The notes below the pieces were generated by a model. The model was not told the origin of the DNA, made no database searches, and saw nothing but the letters and a program-made list of their open reading frames with translations. The translations under genes and the position numbers were made by a program. This document shows, one piece after another, positions 43,651-55,400 of a DNA stretch of 64,000 bases. How positions within the stretch are numbered: the first letter of the stretch is position 1; the number at the start of each line of letters is the position of its first letter. The stretch is from Erythrophleum ivorense. Lineage: Eukaryota > Streptophyta > Magnoliopsida > Fabales > Fabaceae. The stretch lies in the NCBI GenBank assembly GCA_026724425.1, contig JAIUCV010000103.1, forward strand, positions 62,001 to 126,000. The letters are read 5' to 3'.

Positions 43651-46471
43651 CTGTTCCTCCGATTGAGCTGTAACAACAGGTGGAAATAGTATAGCGGATT
43701 TTGCACCAGTACCAGCAAAAAGTTGTCTTCCAGAATCCTTACTATGACCGAGTTCTATCAATTCACGGATAAACATCACAAAAATAAAAGTCAGAGCCAC
43801 TATAACATAATATGGCACCATACACTCAACATATTGCAATACAAATTCAGTGCCGTAAGGTTCACCAACCTGCTTTCATTCACCATCATATCACTAGTAA
43901 CCACTTCTAGCATGTCTTGCAGCAAGAGCACCACAGCATCTCGGTTGGACGGATCTGCATCTTTCTGTAATATGAAAGGAAGGCGTAAATTTCAAATAGA
44001 ATAAATAGAGACAAGAACCATTTAGGAACAGAAACTGCACTTATAGTCAGTTTTCTTTGGAATGTCTCACCAAAATTTCTACAAGCTCCACAAACTTCTT
44101 ACAAAGGGAGGGTAAAAAGCCCAATCGGAAGTTTGTAAGAAGCGTATTCTTTGAGATGTTGCCTTCGACTTCTTTGATGATGATGGATATTATCCTGTTC
44201 CGTTACATTGAATTCAGATGTATTGATAAAGTAATGATCTTTCATCACACAGTATGAATTTTGAATTAATGTGCTTCAAACTAAAATAAATTAGGCATGT
44301 TACCATTCATTCTATTTCCTTTTTCTTAATCTTTTTTGATAAATGATTGTGGAAGACAAATCAAATTTATAGATAGATCAAGTAAAAGAAAAAACATATC
44401 ATAAGAATCTAATTGCTATTCGCGGACTTAAGACAAAAAAAAAACAGCAAATTGAATTCCTTGCCGGATGAGAGGGAAGGTCGATTTGACTCGAATCCTG
44501 AACCTGATCTTTAATCCTACACCGGTTAATGACGCGATGGGATAAGATTAGATTATTTCATTTTTTCCATCAATGCTGGCCCAGTCGAGGCTCGTCCATG
44601 CCCAATCCCAATGGACAAACCTTCGATCCGCCCCTAGCTCTATAGTCCACCCGTCTTCCCCAGTCCTTGAAAGCCCTCCTCTCCTGGGCCTAGTCCAATT
44701 GTCTTTATATAATTTTTCCAGCTAGAAGTGTAATTTAAAATGGACTGACAATTGAACGTTAGATCTTTCCTACGCTATACCAAAAGCTACCTTTTTTCAG
44801 TTTCTCCAACTACCAAAGTATTTAGGATATTTTTGAAAGCTTCATAGCATTCAATCACAGCACATTTCATATATTCATCTGCACATATACGCTTCCGAAG
44901 ATCAGATTCTCTTCCACGAAATTGAGCTGCCATATCCAGTGCTACAGGAATCTGCAAATGTGGGTCAACTGTGTAAACTGTTGACAACCATAAGAATATC
45001 AAAATCGAATTAGTTACACTGACCTTGCTTGCAAGCAGAAAGGGCGGCCATTGAATTATTTTCAGGCTAGGATCTGATAATGAGTAAGGAACCAGCAGAA
45101 GATCCATCTCGCTGGAGTAATGTAAACAAAAATAAGCAACGGATAACAATCAAGCGGTGGAAGAGAAGCTACGGGTGAGAACAAAAGAAGGAAATTAAAG
45201 AGTTTGGCTCTGGGGCCTTTCCTATCACTTAAGAGATCTTCCTCACGGAAACTGCAAATAATTTCATTCCATAATTGAGCAAATTTGGCAGCTTCGCTCC
45301 TTCTACTCGCACTAATCTATACAAGCAAAGAAGCATAAGTCAAGATGAACAATTACTTTTAGTTTCGCTGTTTAGCAATGAAAAACCAATAGCAACCTCA
45401 GCAAATTTCTTTGAGAAAGTGAATCTCTTTTTCTGTTTCTTATCTGTAGGCACCAAGTACGTGATGAATGCACCAGGCAATGACTGAAACCGTGATCTTA
45501 GCATGCCCAGAGTGCGTATCTGTGTAAGTGAAGAGGTATCAACATTAATTGGCTGTTAAAAGACTCCGAATATATATTACTCGATTTTTGCTTTCGTACA
45601 AGTGAGCCAATCTGAAGTTGTCCGGACCATGTTTGTAACCTATTAATTTCTTAATTTGATTGAGTACGTCCGAGTTTCTGTTCAGTGTGTGTGTATCTAA
45701 CAAAAATGAAGAAAGCCAATATTATCAATCCTAGGTTTTGTCTAGACTTGACAAGCCAAAAACAAGATAAGATTGATGATAACCTCTCCCAGACGATCGA
45801 AGGCTCCATAAACGCCACCGTACAAAGTTGAGAAAATGGCATACCAAATTTGAGTATCCAAAAAATAAACCTGCATCGAAAATGTAAAATGATATGAGAT
45901 GATACACCAACCAATAAAACTACATATGCAAACATAACCAAGAAAAAATAGCGTACACACAGTAAGTACAGGAGCCCAGAGCGCCACAGCTGCACCATAG
46001 TTATGTTTAGCTGCACGGACAGGAGAATAGTTTGATCAACAAATACAGCAGCAAGTGATTACATTAAAATCATGAAAAAGAGAAAGAAGAAACTACCATT
46101 AGGAAAAAATTCGTGCCAAGTAAAATTGACATGCCGAATGCTCATTATGTCCTTTGTGGCTGAATTAGAGGTTTTACCTGAAAATAGAAAAGATTTAACA
46201 AACAAGTCTAATTAATCAGGGGACTAACAACTACGACAGATGCAAAAGTCACCTGGATAAAAAAGCTGAGTATAAATTTGGATGCCAAGAGCAGCAACCA
46301 GAAAATAGTGTACCTAAAATTCGAAGAAGAAATATAGATGATCATACAGATTTCAAAATTTAACAGAGGGAAAAGACCATAATATAACTTCAGTAACAAA
46401 ATGCTTGGGGAAACTCACTTTAGGAGAGAAAATTGGCTTTCATGCATTCCTCTCCCAATATAGATTCTTGG
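43651..46471 (-). pseudogene. CalS5 remnant: middle exons (membrane helices to central domain)
   Basis: Exons 46471-46419, 46313-46253, 46177-46097, 46010-45961, 45870-45784, 45519-45397, 45316-45222, 45111-45024, 44951-44791, 44194-44071, 43964-43870 and about 43765-43651. They encode PRIYIGRGMHESQFSLLKYT, WHEFFPN, VYFLDTQIWYAIFSTLYGG, IRTLGMLRSRFQSLPGAF, FAQLWNEIICSFREEDLLSD, EMDLLLVPYSLSDPSLKIIQ, IPVALDMAAQFRGRESDLRK and ELGHSKDSGRQLFAGTGAKS. Lesions: one base missing in the LI(Q)PTKDIM block (46157-46160), giving a stop soon after; donor GT to GA at 45221-45220; acceptor AG reads CG at 43767-43766. Confidence 0.87.
44455..44705. other. GC-richer block inside a CalS5 intron
   Basis: A 250-bp stretch of distinctly higher GC content in the intron between exons 44951-44791 and 44194-44071. 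It contains CCCAGTCGAGGCTCGTCCAT and CCCAATCCCAATGGAC, short repeated pyrimidine-rich phrases, and no open frame. The base composition is unlike the flanking intron and suggests an inserted repeat. No family recognised. Confidence 0.35.
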
Positions 46472-46906
46472 CTACAGAGGAAGAAAAAATCATTTAGAAA
46501 ACGAAAAAAAAATGCTTAAAATTTTTTTAAGGAGTGAAAATCACTATTTTTTTATTCATAAATTTAAAACATTCGGAGAAGAATGAATTGACAATTTATC
46601 TTGGCAAGAAAAAGCAAAAGTTCTCTAGGTATCAAAGTTCTCACGATAAATATTGCCGCCAAAATAAAGATACAAATATGGTTTATGGCAAGTGACAACT
46701 AATAACTTGCTGAAAAAAAGATTAGTAGTAATTTTTAATCATATTAAATTTTGTAGTTACCATAAATAAATTTGTTGCCGCCGAAAGTTTTCTTGTAGCG
46801 CGTGCCCATGCATAACAAGACAATATTTGATTAAAAAAGTTAAAATTTTATCTAACTCCGGATGTAATTGTTTGAATTTTATAATATATTTAATCTTAAA
46901 AAATAT

Positions 46907-47200
46907 TCCTCCAGTCTCATATATAAAAAATAAATAACTAACTCAGAGCATTAAGAAAGTTAATTTAAAGCAATTAATATTTTTAATTTTGTCTCAAATA
47001 AAAATTATTTTTCAAAAAATTCATATTTAATATGTATACTTTTTCTATAAAATTAATGACTACCACTACTCATAATTTAAATAACTTATTTAATGAAGAA
47101 TATAATTAAAATATTATAATTAATATGATAATTTATTTTTTATATATAAAACCAAATCAAATATTAAAAAAAATTTTATATATGAAACCAAAAGAAATAT
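46907..47200. mobile_element. MITE-like element (Stowaway-type candidate) in a CalS5 intron
   Basis: The left end ATTCCTCCAGTCTCATATAT and the right end ATATATGAAACCAAAAGAAA are imperfect inverted repeats (about three-quarters matching over 24 bp), with TA at both edges and a very AT-rich centre. The CTCC...GTC end resembles Stowaway (Tc1/mariner) MITEs. Confidence 0.45.
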
Positions 47201-48078
47201 ATCTTAGAGGTCGAACTTTGACATCTAGAAGCACAAAAATGGTTTAATGGAACCAAAAGTCATGAAAAGTTCAGTATTGAGTGTTTCCCTGCCAGTTCCT
47301 AGCAGAGGAGTGCATTTTTAGTACTCCGATTAGTACTACTGCTATATATTTAGTGGTTCAGTATTTAGTGCATTTTTATGCATAAAAAAAATATTTAGTG
47401 CCTTTTTTACTTCTTTTATATTTACCTTTTAAAAAATTTTTTGTCTCCACTTAACTTATATTTTTACTCTTTTTTAATTTTTTTACATTTCAACTAAATT
47501 TTATTTTTATTTTTTTAATGTTTTTTTATCTCAACTAAATTTTAATACTCTCTAAATCTTATTTGAAACCACTTATTAATTAATATATATATATATACAC
47601 ACATACACACATATATAAATTGTTAAGTTAAGCGTGTCTCTTTAATTTTATCAAAAAAAGATAATTTATTAAAAAATTAAATTTCTTTTCTAATATTTAA
47701 AAAATGTTTAAATTATATAACATTTTTTTATTATAAAATTATATACAAACTTTTGCTAAATCAAAAAATTAATCAAAATGTATTTAAATACTAATCTTTA
47801 TATATATATATATATATATATATGAATGCTACGTGGATCATTCAAGTCCAAATATGAAAGCATATACTCAAATAATTCGTGGAAAGCCCGGGTCAAGAAT
47901 AGTTGACTTAAAAACTGTTCCTTTATGATTTCTAAGCTGAAGTATATATTTCCAGACCAGACAAACTTCTACTCAACAGAATAATTTTAGTTTAAAACCA
48001 TAAAGAGAACTCGTTAATTTTGCAGGTGAACGAGATGTCAAGAAAAAAGAGCAATGTAAATACCTGTGACCACCATAA

Positions 48079-48575
48079 GGCTTTGTTTGGTTCAATGGAG
48101 GGGAGGGGAGGGGAGGAATTTTAATAGAGGGGAGGGGAGGGGAAGGATTTTAATGATATGTTGTTTAGTTGATTTGGAGGGGAGGGGAGGAGTTTTAATG
48201 ATATATTGTTTGGTTGAGGAGGGAAGGGAAAGGATTAATGGACAATTATACCCTTAATTAATTTTTTTTTATTTTAAAGATATTTTTATAATTTTTTTTT
48301 TACTTTTTATTATAAAAAATAATTTTTTTATTTTTATTCAAAAATATTTTTTATTTTTATAAAAAATATTTTAAATCTTATTAAAAAAATAAAATTTATA
48401 TTATATTTAAAGTAAAAATAATTCAAAGGACAAATTAATCAAACTCACCCAAAATTTTTCTCTCCCTTCCAAAACCTCCCACTTTTGGAAGGGAGGGTTT
48501 GGAGGGGATTATATACCCAAACAAGGGGGAGGGCTCCCCTCCCCTCCAAACCCCTCCAACTAAACAAACAAAGCC
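48079..48575. mobile_element. Tourist-like MITE (PIF/Harbinger type) in a CalS5 exon
   Basis: 497 bp with terminal inverted repeats GGCTTTGTTTGGTT (left) and AACTAAACAAACAAAGCC (right), flanked by TAA on both sides (48076-48078 and 48576-48578), the 3-bp TTA/TAA duplication expected for PIF/Harbinger. Subterminal G-rich repeats (GGAGGGGAGGGG) on the left mirror C-rich repeats on the right. Non-coding. Confidence 0.88.
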
Positions 48576-48625
48576 TAAGAGGAATCTAACTATGTGCCAG
48601 TCTGAGTTTTCAATCCAACGCCGGA

Positions 48626-48734
48626 TGTCACGGGGTCATTACCCTCTCTCCAAAAGACGCGTCGTTTAGAGTGTGCAGCCCCCCGCTTATAAGCCCCTTC
48701 ACCTCCCCAGGTCCAACCGATGTGGGACGTAACA
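48626..48734 (-). mobile_element. Solo LTR of a small (TRIM/SMART-like) retrotransposon in a CalS5 exon
   Basis: 109 bp that on the minus strand starts TGTTACGTCCCACATCGG and ends CCCCGTGACA, with a TATA-like GGGGCTTATAAGCG in the middle. TGTTAC/GTGACA are near-perfect inverted ends. It is flanked by CGGA on both sides (48622-48625 and 48735-48738), a 4-bp target-site duplication. The TGTYACRTCCCACATCGG start is widespread in small plant LTR elements. No internal region remains. Confidence 0.85.
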
Positions 48735-49992
48735 CGGAGCATTGGGAAAAGAAAGATAAAAGCTGCTAGTAAATTTGGAAGCAGATATAACACAAGAGCC
48801 ACGATATACAATGCTGGAATGCCCCTTTTTTTCGGTGAAAATTCTGGAATGCCCTTTACTTGATTAAGAGAGGATAACACCTTCTTGAGACCATCAGGTA
48901 AACCCTTAAAGGAATGCATATAGCATAATGGAAGAATGACAGCCCAGGCAAGACTAACAATAACTTTGAGAATATTTCTCAGCACAGCAGTGAATTTCCA
49001 TCGATGATAGCCCGGAAAGTTCAGGATTAGGTCCAAAATACCTAAATCAATATAAAGAGGCACAGAAATATTAATGGAAAATTGAAGTGAACAAGAAAAA
49101 GAAATAAAAAGGAAGGCCAAACAATAAAGGAAGAAGAAACATAGATGCAAGTGAGCGATACTCCTTCAACAATCAACACCTAATGGAGAAAAAAGATTAT
49201 AGAGCTCTGCAGCTCATCCTTTATTTACTTTTTCCACACATATACATTCTAAATTCTATAACGTCATTTAAATTTAGCTAATCAAAGGTCAAGGCAATAA
49301 ACACTAACATTGATGAAAAGTATTCCCACATCCAATCTTGAAAATTAAAGAAAAACTTTCCAGAGAGAGCGTGTAAGGCGGGATTTTCACTTGTATACCC
49401 TCAACAGAAGTTGCTGATTCCAGAAATTGTCATAACAATTTCAAAGAAGTGAACTCATAGAAAGGACAAATGGGGGCAACATGACTATTGCAGCGAAAGA
49501 TAGGAGTGAGAGAACTGAGAATATTGTATCATTTGTTTAGAGACTTCCATATCGTAATTTAAAGCCATCATTTCCCTGCTTGTTACGGGGCAGGAATAAG
49601 TGGGAAAAATGATAGTAGTTAAGGAAAAGAATACAGTTAGTCAGTAATGGGAAAATCATGGGAGGTCAGAAATGGGTGTGAAACGTGCAAGTCACGTGAG
49701 TTTTATACTGATACTTATAGGAGAGTACTCTTGGATTGTATTCTGTTGAATATTTTGAATAGAATTGTTTCCTTTCCAGTTTCTCTTCTCTCTTCTCTGT
49801 CTATCGATGCTCTTGTATCACTGCTTTTTATATGACTTTGAAAGTTTGGCCGGTTCACAAGAACTTAATGCAATTTTGAACAAATGAAAAGTCAAACTTC
49901 TTTCAGCTATATGGAGTAACCAGAATTTAGACATCGGTCAAAATTCTTAAGTGAACGTATATACGAGAGTCAGTTAAGTGAACGTATCATAC

Positions 49993-52440
49993 TTTGAAGT
50001 AAGCGTAGAATGGTTGCTGTAATGAATATACTGGATAGACTATACAAGGCGTTTTTCCGAAAGACATCCACCAGTGCAATATCATCCCATGCTATAATAA
50101 ACATTACCTGTCAGATTGTTCAAGCCGTGTCATGACAATGTTAAAGGGAGATGTTGACGTAAGTACTTCCTTGTCAAATACCTGCAAAGCCAGCAAATAG
50201 AAGGTCCAGAGACGATCAAAGCTGTGGAAAATGTGCCAAAATGTCCTGCTCTCGACAAAATTTGATTTGCCAGTGCTTCCAGATGTTTTAGGGGCGCCCT
50301 TTCTTCCCTGATATAGAATTTATCATAAGCTTTTAACCAGGATAGTTTTCTACAATCAGCACACGAAATTCTCAAGTACAGATATCTGTGCCTGGTCACG
50401 TGTCGATTTAAAAAACTCACCATCATCACGCATGGGCCATCCAAGGGAAAAACAATCAGATGACCTGTAAAAGAATTCAATAGTAAGCCATTTATTAAAT
50501 TAATGAAGAATGAAACAAGCTGGGAAAGTCATTCTCAGTAAGTAAGATCATAAAGCCAAACGAACCAGAAATACTCATTCAGATCATCATAGTTGCACCA
50601 ACTTGAATGAGGAGCCGTTCCATTCCTGCTCTTCTTGGCTTCCTGGACAATTAACATCTTTGTAACTCATCACATAGGGCAGAAGTATTTAAGTAGAACG
50701 TCAGCGTCCATGTTGGAACACAACATACCTTTTCAATTACTCGGTACAGGGGAGTTATAACCTTGCGCAGGAATGCCTCGTCATCGCCACCATATGAAGG
50801 CATGATCTTTTCACCAGTAACAATGCTGACATTTCCAGCCAATATACCATGGAGCTCATATGCCATCTGAAGTTATAAATTGGTTACAGTTACCACATGC
50901 AGAACGTTAAAATTAAGTTCTACAACATTTTTTAACAAAATACATTTTGAAAGACACTCTAGCATAAGATATTGTGAAACATTTAGAAAATCTGTACTCA
51001 CATTGTGAAATATATAGCAAAGACATTCTGGCATGAAGCGAACATTAGCTGCCTCACCCCAAATAAGAAGATACAAACCCATGTAAAGTAACTTCCTCTG
51101 CTGTATCTCTTGCTGACCTTGAGGGAGTCTGTGTGAAAAATCAATATATGCACCTTCAGTATCACAAGTTCAGGATTTTATTCTTAGTGAAAGTTCATTA
51201 ATAAAAAAGTTTAAGATGCCAATGCTACAAATGTTAGCTATAATGCAGATACTGTTGTCTCTCACCGTAAATTATGTTTTCGTCCCATAAATTTGCACCA
51301 TTTTTTATAATTTTTAAAGAGAATTTTCATCACTGGATCAACGGCACGATCATCAAGCTGCAATAGACCAAAACAAGAAAACAAAAAACATGAAGATGGG
51401 ACTAGTAACAACTAGCGAAAAAAGCAAGGCAGACTTCTCTGACAACCAAGTGAGAGTCCTCTACGTGCCTTATTGAGAGGTTCAGCTTTGGGATGAAGCC
51501 TTATATGAGAGTTTGGGAGAAGCAGAATCAAATGCTCCCTCTGGTTCCTGCGTTGTCCCTGTGTCCAAACAAACCTCATGCATTCATATGATTTCTGCAG
51601 GTTGTAACAAAAACATTTAGGTATTCATAAATCTTGACTCCACGCCCCTCCGTTGGGTTGGGCGCCAAAAAACATGCCTGGAACCCAAACATGGCTCTAA
51701 GCCAATCAAGCAGGTCTAAATCTCCAGCTTTCTGCTTCTATTGCTCGAACAAAGTTGGCCAGTTCAAGCCACGAGTGTTCCCGAGCGCCGAAACAGAAGC
51801 CTTGATCTGACATCGAAAGAAAACCAAAGAACTCAGTGCAATGCCAAATAAAACTCAAAAATTCAACATCACTTAATCGCCGCAGAAGTAATACCTCTTC
51901 AAGCTGCATGATAGGCTGGGAAGCCCCAGCAGAATCCAGTGGAAGAATGTTATAAGGAGTATAGATTTCCGTCTTTTCCTGGACATCTCTAGCAGCCTCG
52001 ATAATCTGCATACACAAAATTTATTGCCATTACGCCTCAAGGATTTGAATATTGTAAGAAAAAATAAGGAACTTTCACTACCAAACGGGACCCATAAGAT
52101 ATATCAGGACCAACCTTAGGAGATACTTCTTCGACCTTCTCAGTCTTATTAACAGCACAAAGCACTTCAAAAAGCACCCCAGCGGTCTGGTAAGCTTTGC
52201 CGAGCTGGGCTCTGCAAAAGAATTTCAGGGGCAAAGGGAGAGTGGGAACTAGTAAGCATACAATGGAAGCAATAAGTGAGGGGGGGGGGGGGGGGAGAGC
52301 GAGAATTCATGTGTGTACCTGTCTGCCTGCTCACCCTGGTCAAGATCTCTGACATATTGTTCATAGTATTGCTTATAATAAGCCTGGATTTCCCTTGCAT
52401 CTGTCTTCTTAACCCGAGAGGCCAAACTGGATGCATTGTC
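49993..52440 (-). pseudogene. CalS5 remnant: exons 3-14 (N-terminal cytosolic region)
   Basis: Exons 52440-52319, 52211-52115, 52005-51895, 51806-51678, 51558-51469, 51357-51266, 51128-51002, 50866-50729, 50642-50566, 50464-50392, 50307-50182 and 50107-49993, all in phase. They encode KTEIYTPYNILPLDSAGASQ, ALGNTRGLNWPTLFEQ, LDWLRAMFGFQ, LYLLIWGEAANVRFMPECLC, VSIVTGEKIMPSYGGDDEAF, WCNYDDLNEYFW, CFSLGWPMRDDG and RTFWHIFHSFDRLWTFYLLA. Lesions: an in-frame TAG at 51738-51740 inside FEQ*KQKAGD; exon 51558 starts with altered residues (GQRRNQREH for RDNVRNQREH) because a base is missing and the acceptor has moved. Three donors here are GC (after 51678, 51469 and 50392). Confidence 0.88.
52280..52295. 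repeat. Poly-G run in a CalS5 intron
   Basis: Sixteen consecutive G on the plus strand. Such runs are prone to slippage and to sequencing error. Confidence 0.9.
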
Positions 52441-55400
52441 CTAAGTTCGAGAAATTATTTAAGTTGAAGTAGGAATGAAAGGCGAAGTTTAATATAAATC
52501 CCTCAACAATGTAACACGAAGTGTAGATTTCCATTGTCATCTGAGACTGAGAGACGTGATATGATTTTAGCCCGGTTCTAATTCTTAACCTTTCAAAATT
52601 TTTTTTTTTTGGTTCTGTTTTAATTCAGTAATGCGCCAATAACTACCGAACAATCAAATGCTTAAGGGCATTACTGAAGGATGTCTACAATCCAGACATT
52701 AAAAAAAGTGACACATCAAAAGATTTTTTGCAAGAGACTCTTTGGACGGAAAAATAATACTAATTCAGCAGATCCAAAAACATAGAAGTCAGAATGAAAA
52801 ATCATGCTAACTACAACGGACACCCTAAAAATTAAGAGGAGAAGAGAAAGCATGCATCACATTTTTGTGTGTAAATTTCACCAGAGTTTGCGTAAGTTCG
52901 ACTTGACTTGCTCCTATCCCTCCTTTGCGTACACTCACTAGTTAAGGCGCATTGATTTTTCTGCCAAATGACTTAAATTTGAAAATTAAGATGCATATTA
53001 TGCAAAGAAGGACATTTAGCAGGGCTTGCTCGATATTCCATTTAAGTCCTCTGGCATAATATGATGGACAGATAATATTCTGTCAACTAAACAAAAAATT
53101 TCCCTTTTGCACGTCTTGATGACGAGAATTTTGCTCCTTTGCATGCCATGAATGAATTTAGCGGAAATAGATTTCTATTAAAACAAAACAAAAGCATCAA
53201 ATACGGAAGGGGAAATAGAGCACAACAGAGAATGTTTGGGCCTGTTTGAAACTATTCTATAAAATAATTTTTTTATTTTCAAGAACAAAAAAATAAAAAA
53301 ATTTGTTTGATAATATGTTTTTAATGAAGTGTTTTGAAAAATAAAAAAATAAAATTTTGTTTTCAAAAACAAAAAACTTAGAATACTTTTTAAGTGTTTT
53401 GTAATTTTTGTTCTACAGAATCAAGTAAAAAACAAAAAATAATTACTTTTTAAAATAATGATTCAAATAAATTTTTTAATTTTTTTGTTTTAAAAAATTT
53501 ATTCTTAAAAACATATGTTTTGAAAACATTAAAACAAAAACAGTTTCAAACAAACCCTTTATTTGCCTAAATTCTTTACTGAAAGGCAATAATTTGTAAT
53601 ACTTGTAGAGATGAAACCCATTTACTAAAAAGATATACTAAAAACTAGAAAGCCCCTTTTCAAGCGACAAGTTGTGTCTAAACATTAATTCTGCCCAAGT
53701 ATAATTTACTCATCCGGCACATGCGTTATTATTTTGGTTAATAGTTATTTTTAAAAAATGCATGAACATTGGTGACTTGTTTGTTAATTGGTAACTCAAT
53801 TTTTTCTAATATATATATATATATATATTGTTACCCTCGCCGAATATTTTTAAAAATTTTCATTTTTAGTATTACATGTGCTATCATATATTAAATAAAA
53901 TGTTCTGACGTCTATTAGACTAACATGCATATTTATCTCTTTTTTTTTCAAACTTCCAGAAAAGGGAGAAGGAAAAGGAAATATATTGTAAAGACCAGAC
54001 GTCCATTTTTCCTTACCTAGAGTTGAATATTCAAGCTGCCACATAGCACTACTTTTCTTCCTTTTTGCAATTTTCTGATCTCCCATATATGCCCCCTTGT
54101 ATCTACTTTAAGCTTGATTTTTACGTCATTTACCACTCAAGCTTTTGCAACACACATCCTTTCAATCAAAGAAAACCGCAGAAGCATACCAGAGGCTCTG
54201 TATCTCCATTTCTGTTCACTGTACGTTGCTTCCTTCTGGTTCTTCTTTGCTGTGCGAGTCATTCCTTGCTGCCATGTCCATTTGAGTTGCTCCATTTTAG
54301 CCGCATTAAATCGTGTAAGCTCATTCCTCAGACCTGCTGCATGATATTTCCTCATTTGAGTTCTGTTTTGATACTTTTCTCCCTTCTCTAGTTCAGCGTT
54401 GCTGTGTATTTTCTTTTTCCTGTAAGAAGCATGTTGGAGGAAGTGTGGTGCTGGTCAAGAAAAATCCTTTCCCCAGGTTTGGAGTTTCTGTCGTGTTTCT
54501 TCTGGTCTCAATTTCACAGCGTCTCCCTCTCCTGTTTTTCTAGTTCTGTAACACGTTTTCTGGTGTGTGGCCAGCCAAGGGAAGTGTTGCGCAAAAAAAA
54601 AAATTTAGTGTAAGAGGATGATTTTGGTTGGAGCAATCTTGACTTCCTTCATGCTAAAATGTATTTCAACTTTCATATACGGTGATTACTCCCATTTTCT
54701 GCATATACTTCCTAATCTAAAACCAAATTCCATTATACTTCTTACTTGCCAATTCTTGTTTGTGCAGAATAAGCTCTTCTCTAACGTGTTTTGCTGCAGA
54801 AAGGACAACCTTGCGTGGTATGAATTTTCTGTTATTTTTTGGTTGTTGAGTTTAACTCCTTAATGGAATTAGGGAAGAAATGACATAAAATTGACATGGT
54901 TCTATTTTTCTTCCTTCCTTGAGCGAATTTTAGTCTTTGAATGAAGAATCCAAAAATGCTCTGTTGCCATATACAGACACATATATATACAAATATATAT
55001 CTTTATATATGTATATTGTGTGTATGGTATGGGTATCGAGGGCATGGAATTGAGGAGAGGATGGTAGATTTAGTTCCTTGAAATCATATACATATCTATA
55101 GCATGCTAAGGGAATGAAGAATAGATACCAATATTCTTTTCTTTCCCTAGAATCTTGTTCAAATAGGCTAAGTTAATGAGATAAATTTTAGTTATTCACA
55201 CTCTAAAATCTGGTGAACAGGTATTATAGGATATTCAGGAGATTGAGTCATAGCTGAGGAGTGGGTAGGGAATTTCGATATCATCTTCGAAAGTGAGTAA
55301 GTAATGTAGACCTTGTATAAATATTATCAACTATTTTGTTACTAAGTTTTCTTACAGTGCTCTAAATGTGAAAATTTATTTATGGAGTTATGAAGTTGAA

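Larger units (their letters stand above)
48064..49041 (-). pseudogene. CalS5 remnant: large exon carrying two transposon insertions
   Basis: The old exon ran from 49041 (ILDLILNFPGYHRWKFTAVL) to 48064 (LLWWSQ). It encodes transmembrane helices (IVSLAWAVILPLCYM, LYIVALVLYLLPNLLAAFIF). It is broken by the solo LTR at 48626-48734, between MLR and RWIENSDWHI, and by the MITE at 48079-48575, inside the TTA leucine codon of RFLLWWSQ. Removing each insertion plus its target-site duplication restores uninterrupted coding sequence on both sides. A 30-bp in-frame duplication (KGIPEFSPKKRGIPALY) lies near 48813-48855. Confidence 0.9.

Noticed and set aside
54065..54391. Overlapping open frames on both strands in CalS5 intron 2
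   Set aside because: Low-complexity Leu/Phe/Ser frames from pyrimidine-rich DNA; no recognisable protein.
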